Assembly: GCF_001625305.1 (NCBI RefSeq) | Contig: NW_017802824.1 | Span: forward strand, 3,777,469-3,841,468 | Origin: Branchiostoma belcheri | Lineage: Eukaryota > Chordata > Leptocardii > Amphioxiformes > Branchiostomatidae | Direction of reading: 5' to 3' | DNA: 64,000 nt | Shown: positions 31,101-43,800 of the stretch, in pieces | Layout of the letters: each line of letters begins with the position of its first letter | Position numbering within the stretch: the stretch's first letter is position 1 | Notes under the pieces: generated by a model | Database searches by the model: none | Told to the model about the DNA's origin: nothing | What the model saw: the letters and a program-made list of their open reading frames with translations, nothing else | Translations under genes and position numbers: made by a program

Positions 31101-32570
31101 ATGACCTAGGGCTAACGGCAATAACATGATAAAATAATAAACAGTAAAAAATGATAATAAGCAAACTTTTAAAATGCTAATGCTACTTTTGTTATAGATG
31201 TTGGGTTTGATTTCTTTTCTGTGCGCAATGGAGTATGAAATGCCCGACATTTTGCGAGATATATAAATTGGGAGGTTTAATAGAAATGCATTTTTTTGGA
31301 GGCTGGGGAGGTGAAGAAAGCTAGGAAACATTTTGGTGGCCATCCTATATTTACATTTGCTTGTTTGTCTGTTTGCCTGTTTGTTTGTTTGTTTGTTTGT
31401 TTGTTTGTTTGTTTGTTGAAATGTAAAGCAAGTCTTCGGTTTGGCTCAGGTGTTATCGTTCAGATACATTCACCACACGCAGGATGTTGTAACGTAACGT
31501 AGCAACTCACTTACTCTGCGGGGGTATTGCTTGATTTACATAGTATTGTTGGTAATGTGACACTAAATGGATATAATATGCCCCTCCATATACTCTGATC
31601 GATGCGTTTTCAACTATCTAAAGGAACCTATTAGTACAAGCTCATGCGATGTACGCATACAGAATACGTATGGTATTTCATCTAGTTAACTATACAATAG
31701 CTGTAACACAGTCAATGTCATGACAACTGGTTTAGATGTAATTGCATTTAGAGGAAGAAGGAGCAAAAGGAAATGAGTTGTCTATTCAAACTCAACAATT
31801 TCTCTGAACTTGACAGACGAAAGAAAAAAACTATTCTTCTTTTAACTATCCAAAACTTACAAAGTTTGGAAAAGATGGTACATTACGTCTTCCATGGTTT
31901 ACAAAAGAGAAGTCAAACCCTTTAGACATAGTTCTATACATAGCTATAGTTTTAGACAATTACCTCGTGTTATTATGTAAATTGTGAAGTAAATTTCGTA
32001 TCCAGTTTAAATGTTCTTTTATCTTTCTTATTTACAATTAGCCCTTGGGCAGGAATTTGCAATAAACTTATTACTACTCAACCAGGAAAGAATAGCGTTT
32101 TTGGTTCCATCATCAATTCCAAACCTACCAAGTCAGCATGATCTCTACGCTTGTAACTTACCGCTAGCTGATTTCAGCAAATGCTACATCCATATCCTGT
32201 CAGTACAACTCACTAAGGATTCAGCTCTGCATATTTCCTCCACATGAAACGGCTCATGGTAATACATAAACATGATTTACAGGCAGACATGGGATTTAAT
32301 TTTTCACAGAAGCTGGCTTCTTTTGATAAGTTGATAAGATTATTGCTGTCGTATAAGGCAAAACACCCCGATGTGATGTGACAGGTGTAAGGTAGACATT
32401 CAAAAGGGAGTCATATAACTCCGGCAATTTTACACAAGAAAAATGTTACGTTAAGCAGCTGGATAGATTTTAAAAACTGTCAGACGTTTCAGGTACATGT
32501 GTGGCAACCACCACTTTTTGACTGTGAAGTTGGAAGTTTGATCAATGTTGCATCAGAATTTTGCTGGTGG
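28161..32570. other. Intergenic between genes B and C
   Basis: No coding feature is supported. Short repeat fragments occur at about 31074-31135 and, inverted, at 32036-32070 (shared tttgcaataaactt). A microsatellite is at 31355. Confidence 0.45.
31355..31419 (+). repeat. Microsatellite (gttt)n
   Basis: About 11 consecutive gttt units, preceded by imperfect ones with c substitutions. Confidence 0.9.
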
Positions 32571-32815
32571 GGTCGTGTGGTGTAACGGCAGAGTGCTCGA
32601 CTCGGAACCAAGAGGTCCCGGGTTCGAGTCCTGAGATGCCACCGATCTTGTGCCCCTGGGAAAGGCACTTAATACGACTTTCCGCTAGCGCTAGCTGATT
32701 TCAAGTGAAAATGAGTGGTCCGTCTTGTATTTGTGAATCCATGTGTGGGATAGCTGCCTTTGCCCCACGTGTATTGTATTGTATTGTTACAGTTTCAATA
32801 AATCAAATCATAATT
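32571..32815 (+). mobile_element. tRNA-derived SINE
   Basis: The head is ggtcgtgtggtgtaacggca with a B box gggttcgagtcctg. The tail ends in a (gtatt)n run and a caataaatcaaatc A-rich end. The head resembles the one at 40876. Confidence 0.75.
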
Positions 32816-33544
32816 TTGCCCGTTGTAACCGATATCATTTCCGACACATGTGTAGACTAAAGACAGGCTGTCACCATTAAATATGTGACCTTAAACGAGA
32901 GATGCTACCGAAGTGCTATGCACAATACATTACGGCTTTCGAGCAGGCACGATCTGCAGAAGTACTGGAAAAGGCCATTTACTAAAAGTTGAATAAGGTA
33001 CCAGCCCAGCTTTATTTGAATTAGAATAGCCCAAGCTACATATGTACATGCCCTAACGAACACAGACATGGCGGAAATACTAACTGTCAAATATACAACT
33101 CTTGGCTATCAATTTCAACTGAGAATTATATGAACCAGAAAACGTACGGTCCTTCAATTCGATTCGGCAGCAGAACGCACCAGCAGTGTGTGCAATTCAT
33201 CTTTCCAACTGGATGTGTTATCTGATAAAAGGACCTCCTACGTATACCGTTATCCAAATCCCCCAGGGCAACACATATCCTATTCCCATCTTGCTTGCAA
33301 ATTGAGGCCTATTAATAAAGTACACCAACACAGACAGCAAGAAAGGTTACTGGGCTGGAGTGAAACAATATATTTTCACAAAGGAAACATTGAAGGATGA
33401 CACCCACACTGCGTGCTGAAAGCGTTGTCGGATGAAATGATAGAGTTTATCTTTACATTTATTCAACTGGATACTGCCATTCCGTAGTGGGTGTTTTCCA
33501 AGGGAATATAAATGGGCAAGACGACTTTAGAATTCAAAACTTCT

Positions 33545-34016
33545 GTTACACATAGTCCAAAATTGCCTACCGAACACAACCGACACAACCAACGAGAGGT
33601 TGGGCTATGGTTGGGTACTGGTTGGCCGGTGGTTGGCTGGTGGCTCAAAGTACATTACCGCTTTCGATTATCATCATTTTTATCGATTATTTCGATTATA
33701 TTTCGATTAGCAATGGTGGGCTGGACGTCAATTTTGACTCAACTTTAACTCAAATTCGATTCGATCAAAACGTAGGCATGGCCTAAATCTGGTCAGACTT
33801 GAACTTAGACCTTTGCTATTTGGCCACCCTGGACCACAGCAACATAGAAAACACAGTTTCAAATTTTAATTACTTAAAACAAACAAGAGACATTAACATT
33901 ACACGAAATACAATAAAACAATACATTTGATAAAATATCTGCACAAACTGCTTCCAACCTACTCCCAACCTTGGTTGGTTAATGATCGGGGGAAGTCTCT
34001 GAATATGTGACAGGGG
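33545..34016. mobile_element. MITE copy, gcccctgtcaca family
   Basis: The right end gtgacaggggc is followed by ttaa. The interior has ctactcccaacc, as in the copies at 6879 and 15269. The left end is decayed (gttacacatagtcc). It is longer than the other copies. Confidence 0.6.
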
Positions 34017-34636
34017 CTTAACGGATGATATTCACAGATGATAACTAAGCTTCCTCCCATTTGTCGATTCGGTACATTAATATTTTTTCCGATCACGATG
34101 CAGGTTTCACTGTCGTCTTAGAAGGATTTACACTGATAATTACAACACCTGATAAGAGATGAGCAAGTATTAAACGTATTAGGATACCAGAAGCCGACTT
34201 GTCTACTGTACATTTGGTACAAGGGAAAATGTCAATAACCATCTGTCGTCAGTCAATAAACGCTTTTTGAACATTGGTGGAAAATATGTATGGAAAACAT
34301 TATGTCTATATGTATCCCAGTGTTATCAATTTCATGAAATAGAATGAAATTTCCCAAATATATTTTACAAGTGCTATGATTTGATATTTTAACATTCTAC
34401 CGACAAAATGTTACCAAACATTATTTTTCTTTACCTTATAGTATTTCGTGAATCGTTAGATACACCATTCAAAACACATTAAAAACAACGAGTATGTGAA
34501 GTGATGTTTTACAATTAACTGAATACATGTGTACAGCGTAATTATGGCTAGAGTCAAGATGCTAACAGCCTTCTCCACCAAACAGTTGTGTCCATTTCGT
34601 CAGGATACGTAGAGCGCCCCACGCCGTAGAGCTTAC

Positions 34637-34642
34637 TTTATT
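34637..34642 (-). terminator. Poly(A) signal of gene C
   Basis: AATAAA on the reverse strand, about 115 bp downstream of the gene C stop codon. Confidence 0.6.
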
Positions 34643-34756
34643 GTTGTTCACATACAGAAAAAACAATGATCGCAATCCATGAGCTAGTATCAGCCGTAAT
34701 AACGTCCAGGGGCATCACGTCGGCAACGGCGAGGAACACCTTCAATGGTTATAGTC

Positions 34757-34831
34757 TCAACATTGGGTAATGGCGTTGATCCTTTTGTCCGCACGATTCT
34801 TGGGAGGAAGAGACGGTGGTACCACAAAACC
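34757..34831 (-). CDS. Gene C exon 13: C-terminal exon
   Basis: The acceptor is gcactttag. It reads GFVVPPSLPPKNRADKRINA then ITQC-stop, aligned at its start with the last exon of B. A reading in another phase is longer but lacks this similarity. AATAAA follows about 115 bp on. Confidence 0.65.
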   Translation of the reverse strand, partial: GFVVPPSLPPKNRADKRINAITQC

Positions 34832-37800
34832 CTAAAGTGCAAAAAGAAAGAAAATGTCATTGTGCGGTCCGTTTTTATAAAATTCTACAGATCAAATTAA
34901 ATGAGGCCTACTCTAAGTACGTGTCATAATTCAGGAAGTATATGTGCCAAATTATTACACCATACACGTGGAAACACAGCTGTCAGTCATGTTTGTCCGC
35001 AAGGTATTTGTCTGATATTTATGGTGGTGCCACAAAATAAGTGCAAACTATTTTTTCGCTAACCACACAAATAAGAAATGTGAAATAGTAGCAAAAATAT
35101 TTTTGGTGCATGTTACATAATGTTCCTTTAAAGAATATCCCGGAATATGTGAATAAAGGATATTTCGTAATGTGTGAATCGCGCACCGACCTCCATTTCC
35201 CAGGGATCTTCCAGGTAGGGCGAGTCCACCATGTTGTCCTCCCCGTCCGGCCTCTGTCTCTCCACAGTGGAGTAGGGCGGGAGGGGGTGCATCAAACCTA
35301 CAGGGGTCAGTTGGTACGAAAGTGCGTGGCAATAAGATTGCATTCACATCTAAAAGCTACTATCCTTTTAACCCTATTAACCCTATTCAGAATGGGCTTT
35401 TTGGGGCATGCTGTGACCGGGAGGGGGGGTCTTTTAAGGCCTTCCCCCTATAAGTCAACAACCACTTAACGTAGGGCCACCAATTTTTTAGAGAATAGTG
35501 CAGTAAAAAAATTGATTCATTACAACAACTTTGGTGTAATTATGACGTCATTATAACGTCATTTATATTATTGGGGGGGGGGTAAAACTGTCAAAAATTA
35601 TTTTTTCCGTAAATCTCAGAGGAATACAGTCAAACTTTAACAAATTTTAACGTTAAAGTATTGACACTGCTACGTTTTTGAAGGTTAGATATCAATGTTA
35701 CGAGGTACACAAGAACTCAAGCAACTGGATAGATTTTGAAAACTGCCGGACGTTTAAAGTAGCATTACCTGAATCTGCAATGAACAGGTAACAGTAGTTG
35801 AACAGGTAACTACTTTTAGTCAGTGGCAAATTCGGACAGTTTCTTGTTTAACCACAGATCTCGTTAGTCGCTAGTCTTTAGATAAAACGAAGAGAGCAAC
35901 TGCTTTCTTGTACAGTACATTGTACATGCACACTGTTGTTCAGTTGATTTTTTTTTCAAAATTACGTACAAGGAAGCTGATTTTACAGGGAATAGTGATT
36001 TATTTATATCTATATTGACTAGCTATATAGAGAGAGATGGTAAGTACCTACTTGGGTAGGAAAGACCGATGGAGTAGGGCTCTAGGTCCGTCCTGGGGGG
36101 AGGTCGAGGCTTCAGGGTCCCCTTAAAGTCCTGCAGCTCCAGATCATCAACATCGTCTGACCCCACCGGAACCATGTATGACGGGATCGGGGGGAGAGCT
36201 CGGGGGAGGGTCAGGTCTGGAGAAGACGCTTTCTCTGTGGAATCAGACATAAACATTAGCAACTAGATGGTGATATTTGCAAAGTGTAATGTTTAACTTT
36301 TCATGGTTTAGCCAAACAAACTAACACCATGTTTATACTTACCCAAACACACATTCATAAAATAGTGACCATCCCCTAAAACTCTGTTCTGCTACAAAAT
36401 GTAATACAAAACCACAAGGTCACCTGGTGTTTGCTACAGGTACCGTGGTGACAGACGTCTGGACCAGGTCATTGACATTTTTCTTTGGAGAAAAGGAAGA
36501 AGAATAAATTGAGCAAAAACGATATGTTCGTCTTCCACGAAGGTAAACATATATATCAAATAGTTTGAATGTTTTGAACATGTCACAAACATGCAATCAT
36601 TGTATCTCCTTACTTCTCACAACGGGCATCTTACAAATAAAGATGAGAGTATATAGATAGATATACATAAAGGGAGAGAGAGAAATCATGGTGAATGTGG
36701 CTAAATATGCCCTGTAAGATCTGTTACTAACCACGTCTGACCCTTTCTGACAACCCTGTCCTCTTGGCGATGCAGACGAAAATTGTAGCGAACAGAATCA
36801 GTAGAACGATGACGGTGACGGAAGCGATGACAACGGCTTGAGTATTCGTGGCTACGGCAGGGAAAACGTGATACAACATAAATTATTACTTTTTCATGTT
36901 AGAACCGTATATCAGGATAAAGTCACAAAATGAGAATACCATGTATTCATCAAAATCGACGTACCTCATCGAGTCATCTCTAAGAAAATATTTTACTACG
37001 ATCTTGTCGTGTATGCAAGTTGGTATCTGAAGAAAATATGATGGTTTTTTTTCTTGTAGACGTATGTGATTTTAACAAAAGCATAAGTAAACGACATACA
37101 ATATTCTTCGCGTACCTAATGACTTGGTGATTTGGTACATGTATTGTAATGTTGAACTTTATTCCAACACAAATCTTACACAGAGATCAAATTTTTAGCG
37201 ACCACTGTCGCCTTCATCAGGATGATAAATGACCAATCACTTCAAAACGTAATCTCGCGAGAGTTACGGTTAGAGACACGTGACCGTATTCATACGAGAC
37301 TTTACGGCTTACCTTTGACGTCCATGCTGAACTCCCTCTGGAAGGTGCCGAAGGTGTTTGTTGTCTCACAGACGTAAACTCCGCCGTCTGAACGGCCGAC
37401 GTGAGAGATCACCAGGGTGTTCGTCACGCCTCTACTGGACGTTCTCTCCTCTTGTCTTTAAACGTGAAATGTAAAAGAAAAGTTAATCCGTAACGTCTGT
37501 AAAGGTGGTATTTTCAAACTTGGGCCCGGCCTGGCTATCTGTGTGGACCAAAGATTAAAAATCCATATGACCAGTAATACACACAAATAATACTCAAACA
37601 GAATAGTATTTTTCATCTTTGTGTTTGTTGTCTTTTATATCATACTTTTCGTTTATGAAAACTGCCCGGCCGGTAGGGCCCCGGGTTGGGAATTGTGGTC
37701 TTTCGCATTACATAGTTTTAGTATTCTAATTGGTTATGGAATAATGACTTTTGTTCGTAAAATTTACTTTGTTTTTATGCCATGGTACGTTTTGGACGAA

Positions 37801-40800
37801 ATACACCTTTGTTGCAATAACGTATTAGTTATCAATATGCTAATTATGGATCTTTCTTTAATCTTAAGAGAAATTACCTGATGCCCGGTCGCTGACTGGC
37901 TGTGACCGGTTTGTCCTGTTGACCGGGCCCACGCCGCAGCCATCTTGTCTCTTCAGGAAGCGGGTCGGACAGAATCTCACACACCAGTCTAGCCGTGTCT
38001 CCGGACCGCACGGACACTTTCAAACTCACCGTGTTGATGTACGGTTTTCCTTTGTGGGAAAGAAAAAAAAATGATTTGACAAAGCTCCAAGTATAACAAG
38101 AAAGGTAACATTTGCATAGCAAATGCACAATATTAGCCTTCGCATATGGTCTGTTCTGTTAAATCTTACTCAAACACATCCATATATATATATATGGTCA
38201 GACAGGAGTCTAAATCCTTCCTTCTATAAAATTGCAACATGATGAATCCCAACACTAATTACCATGGTGACAGACGTCTGGTTGAGGTCATTGACCTAAT
38301 TGGTTTAGAGAAGAACAAGAGAAGGAAATAGATAAAAAAAATGTTTTTCTTCACGTTAAACATAATTGAAAAAATCTTACATTACATTACTAATTCGACT
38401 AATCAACTGTGCAATTAATAATTGAGCAAGCATTAGCTACATTGCCCTTTGACGAACCATTGTACCATGTTTTGTTTGTCAGAAACATACATGCGCCCCC
38501 TGTCTGGTCTATTGAAAACTACATGGATCATATAGAAAATAATGAGTTATCGGCGCTCACCAATGACATCCACGAAGGTTTGTCTCACGGCGTTCCTTAT
38601 CTGGCCGTTGGAAGCCACGCATTCGTAATCTCCCTCCATGTCGTAGTCAATCTGTGTAAACTGCAGCGGGTTGTCAAAGTACAGCTTTGTACCCTTCCGC
38701 CTCCACCGTATTCGGGGTTTTGGATATCCTTCCGCCTCGCATGAGAGAGAAAATCCCTCCCCACCGGCCAGTGCGCTTGTTTTATCTTCGAAACCAGACG
38801 TGATTCGAGGCGGATCTAAATGACATATGGAAATGTCATACGTTGCTGAGACATTACACATGTCGACTGAGGCTAAATCAGAAAGCATGGGGCAAGCAAA
38901 AATTAAATTCCAGTTTTTAAAAAATCTAACAGATTTTATGAGAAAACTTACAAAGTACTATCAATGTAATGGAGCCTTCTCCACTTGGCAGGATGCCATT
39001 GTCAGCAAGACACTTGTAGGCACCAGCTGCACTTCTGCTCAGTTTCGGTAGGTGCAACGCATTCCCTCTGCATCACCAGCAAAAAAGAGAGAGAACACCA
39101 TTCAATCAATATCACTGGCCGTACCGATGATGAGGACAGTACAAAATATAGTTGTTAGTTACACGTGATTCCTCCCAAGAAGCCAATATTAAATGGTATT
39201 CGATTATAAATGTGCTAAGACAATAACTACGAATGGGTGATTTGTATTGCATACCAGTTGCACTAGGTACAAAACATGACAAGTTTCGCAACAAGTATTT
39301 TCTAGTTGACTACGTACATGTCTATCAATACGTACGTCATATAGTGATATAAATGACTTCAAGTAGACTCCTACCTAATTTCCGCATTTCCTGGAATGCT
39401 TCCGTCTATTTTCTTCCAGGAGACGTCGGCTGGGGGATTACTGTCTACGTCACAGCTCAGGTCTATCGTCTCGCCTTCGGTAGCTCGGATGGTCTGTCTT
39501 CTACTCCGCACTATCGGAGAATCTGAGCACATGGATGTTATTGTACATCCGTGTTATTGTTCTGTATATATTATAAAGATTTTAGAATACTTTTAATCAA
39601 CCGAATTTCTTTGACTTGATATATTTTTATCGATGTAAAATGTTTACCTTAATTAACTAACATAATGGTTATTGTAATACTGAATTTAAAATCATCATTT
39701 GGTACTAGACTAATTCCTTTGTGTTTTCCAACAGGTTAGTAAACTAGAACGCCTTGCGGTGTCACATTTCTTGGACAGAAGTTGAAGTCAACGTCGTATA
39801 CAGAACGTCACACCTACAATGAACGTTCAGTATCGTGGACGACGCCATTGTTGTTGTGAGGTCAGGATAACCTTGGTCAGCCACACAGGTCACATTCTTC
39901 CCATGATCCCATCTGGCAACTTCCGGAATCACCAAGTCGAGGCTGACACTTGAAACGACTTCCGCCATGGCGTTCTCAGGAGTCTGTGGCAGGAAAACGT
40001 TTGGTTATTAAACCTCGAAAATGATAAAAATAATCAGACTGACTGTTTTACAAAATATTGTAATATAATTGACTGTAAAGATCATCGAGCTAAACTCCAA
40101 GCAGATCCCAAGGTGGCAAAATACAGTATCAAATTGGCGATGCAATATCCATTGGCCAGAGAGGGTCCAATACGCTACCCTTAAACCCTCTCTGGCGAAT
40201 GGATACTGACTGGCAAATTCTATACTGTCTTTTGCCACCCTAGGTTCTGCTTGGAAATTATTATTGAACCACCGAGATAAATATGCGTAGACGTCCAATT
40301 GCTTTTATTCGGGCTTACAAGATTCGTGATTCGTCGAAAGAAAAATTATGTTGCCCCCCCCCCCCTCCATATTCTTTAAAGAAAACGAGTAGCTAAAACA
40401 GACTGGCCCTACCTGTTGCAATAGTTTAGTTCCGTTGAACCATCTCAGTCTGGGGAGGGGGTTCCCGTCAGTCGCCATGCAGGTTAACGTCATTGGTTGT
40501 CTGGCTGTGAATGTGACGTCACGTCCGGTGATTTTGGGAGGGGTCTTCATTGGAACTGCGGGCGAAGATTACAATAGATGGAAAAATCAGGGCATTGCAG
40601 CCATCCCTCAACAAAGACGGAGGGCCCCACAGACTTTCTGAATTTCTGATCCACTGCTCATTGAGTCACCTGTTCATTTGCAGAAACGTGACATCACAGA
40701 AGCGGTGGATTGCTCACTCCGGGTGACAAAGACTAAAATTTCACAGTAAAAAATTTGTCGAAGTCCAAAATTTCTTGTATTGGAAGTTACGTATACAGAT

Positions 40801-43800
40801 TGAATAAAACATGTGATAAGAAGTTATATTACAAAACATTCGTTATCAGAATGTAAAAGTATACAACAAAAAAAGGGGGTCGTGGGGCAAACGGTAGAGT
40901 GTTCGGCTCAGACCAAAGAGGTCCCGGGTTCGAATCCTGCCCGAACTTGAGCATTTGGAAAAGGCACTTTACACGACTTTTATCGATTCACTCGGGTGTA
41001 AATTAGTACCAAGTAGCTTCGGTCAATGACTTTACTCGGATAGTAAGTTAACTGAAGGTTCCGTGTTTGTGGAGAGCCACACCGTACGTACGTTAAAGAA
41101 CCCACCACACTTATCGAAAATGAGTAGGGGACCTCTCCGGTGTGAGTGGTTCAAACCTTACAGTCCGGTCTCAGGTTTGACATCTTGAAGAGGTGATAGT
41201 CACCTGTTATGTCAATACTTCCACAAAATGTGGTAAATCTTTACGAATAAATAAAGAAAAAAATGGCACACCGACGCGAAGGTAAACATTTGATGACAAT
41301 GAATTTTGACAGACTATCATATCCTCAACTTTGTCGAAAACATAAATATTTTACGGAAGTATTTGCCCTTTGCTGTCTCAGTTAGGAATAAATATAATGA
41401 CAAGAATTACTTGAGACAAGAGAAATCCCCTATTCTCTTGATGTAGGATAGGTACATAATCCAGATTATCGTCGCAGACTACACTGGCGTGTTACCCCCT
41501 TGTGTGTAAACATTATAAAGTTGATCATCGTAGACAGCCTCTGTAGTTTCCATTCCCAATGCGTGAGCACACATAATCATTGTAGACATTCACCTTTTCT
41601 ATCATCCCCTGGTTCGAGCACACACATCATGATGGAGATTGTAATAGACAACCTAATACTTTCCTCCTTCTAGATCAAAATAGCGTATATCATTTCAGAC
41701 GCCATCTACCCTTTGGTATCATCTTGCCAAGCAAAAAGTTGACAGATACACAATCTCTTTTAAGTAGAAAGAGAGCTGAGATAAGTAGAAAAAGTGTATC
41801 GTAAAGATATATATCGCGAACAAATAAAGTGCGGTAGAGTGCATACCCACTACGTTCAAAGTTACTTCGGCCTTCTCAGTAAGACCGAGAGTACTGCATC
41901 TGTAGCCTCCTTCTTCTAGGAGGTTGACGTCTTTGATTTCTAGATGGTACTCTCCTCTTGAAGGATCTCCTGTGATGCGATGTCTTGTGTAGCGAGGGTC
42001 GACCTCTCGACCCGTGGATATGACGGCAAAGTTTGGCGGCCCTTCCCAGAAGACAACACTCTGTGCTGTTAATCCGATGAAGGCACATCGTAGCGTTGCC
42101 GTCTGTCCCTCACGTACGGCTACCGACTCCGGACGAACCCGGTAAGACACTGCGTGAACTGCAAAAAAATAGAGACGCAGCACGTTATGAAGGCTAGACA
42201 TCCAGGGAATGGGATACTCAAGAAACGATTCAAGTAGGCTTTGCAAACGGCCAGACATTTCATGTAGAATCCACTGCATTTCGTCAGTGACACTGAAGAG
42301 TTGTCAGAAAAGGTTTAAAAGTATACCCTTTTCGTCAGTTGCTAGGTGTATCGTCACTCCAAAAAAAAACAGTTACTCAAGCAACTGGATATGATTTTGG
42401 AAACGGTTTAGACATTTCAGGAAGAATTCACTACCTTTCGTCAGTGAAACTGAAGAGTTGTCAGAAAAGAAGGTTTATGAGTATACCCTTTGTCAATTGC
42501 TAGTTGTATCGTCTAATAGTTTTAAAATCCATTCAGTTGCTCGAGTAACACGTTTTCTTGTGAAGAGATACAGTAGTCTACTAGTGTGTTAAATGGTATC
42601 TTCAAGGAGTAAGACGTATTTACTTATTTAGGTACAAAGATTCCTAGCACAGAGCAGATGACATAAGACAGCGGTGTAGTGTTCCATATGGAACTTTCTG
42701 TTTGACGTATTGCACATTAATATTGCAGAGACTTCCTGTAAGATATATGATAGCATGTGGGGATCCTTCAGTCGTATTGGAATAAATATTTGTATGGTGA
42801 CACGGACTGGCAACCTTTATGATATGAAACCAGTGCCATTGAATTGGCTTTTCCCTCCTGACGATCACGCCAGACTGCGAATCGTCATCTGGGAATAAAT
42901 CAATGGCTTCTGTCATAATTGGGGTCACGAACTTTTCTTCATGCAATTCAAAAGTCCCAGCAAGTGTGCTTAAGCCTAGGGTTGTTGTGTCCATGGAGGG
43001 CTAGAAGCGATAGACATTTGAATTAGAAACTAAACCTGTCGCCTTCAGAGGTTTCGGTAATTTGACTTGGCTATTTTTTGCTTGCGGACTGTGTATGCTC
43101 GAATAAGCGCCGTTTATTACATAATTGCACATTTTTACTACCGGAGCACCGATTACACTCCAAAGTAATATTCTGTCCGACTTTTATCACGAATTCCATG
43201 ACGAATATAACACCAGCGTTGGGTCATGTGAAAAATGTATTAAGTATGGGATTTATTGTCAGTGTCGATCAATTCAGAAATTTACGTCCCAGAGCATCCT
43301 AAAACTGTCCTAGCATTATTGTCCGGTGTGTATAACCGCGTGGGATAAGTTGGAGCAAGGCCGGAGGTGAGGAAAACCATCTGGCAATGCTCATTAAAGA
43401 TTAGCGTATATTGTCCTCGTGTGCAGGGGCGGTGACATGTCCGGTCTACACAGCTGGGTCCTGGAAAATAGGCAAGTTATCCTGCATGCCAAACGACTGT
43501 TAGAGATGAGACTAGCAGAACAACGAATAAAAGTTTTATTTTTCTGCATAGCACAACTCATCTGAACTGGCATCGGTACTCAGGGGTGTTGGTGAATATT
43601 CTATTTCCTCAGGGACTTGAATGTGAAATTCATGATTGATATGTGGTACCCAATCCGTAGGGCAAGCAAATTTTGATCCGTGCTTAAATTGGACAATGTG
43701 TGACAAATCAAGGTTTGTCGAATACTTCTTAGGGCTCAGCATACTCTGTGTGGAATCTACTTTGAACACACATGAAAGATAAATTGCACTGATACTTCAA

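Noticed and set aside
41719-42279. 186-aa open frame read as a complete small protein
   Set aside because: Only 42158-41847 is coding. The flanks run through a splice acceptor and donor into intron; the frame start is intronic sequence.
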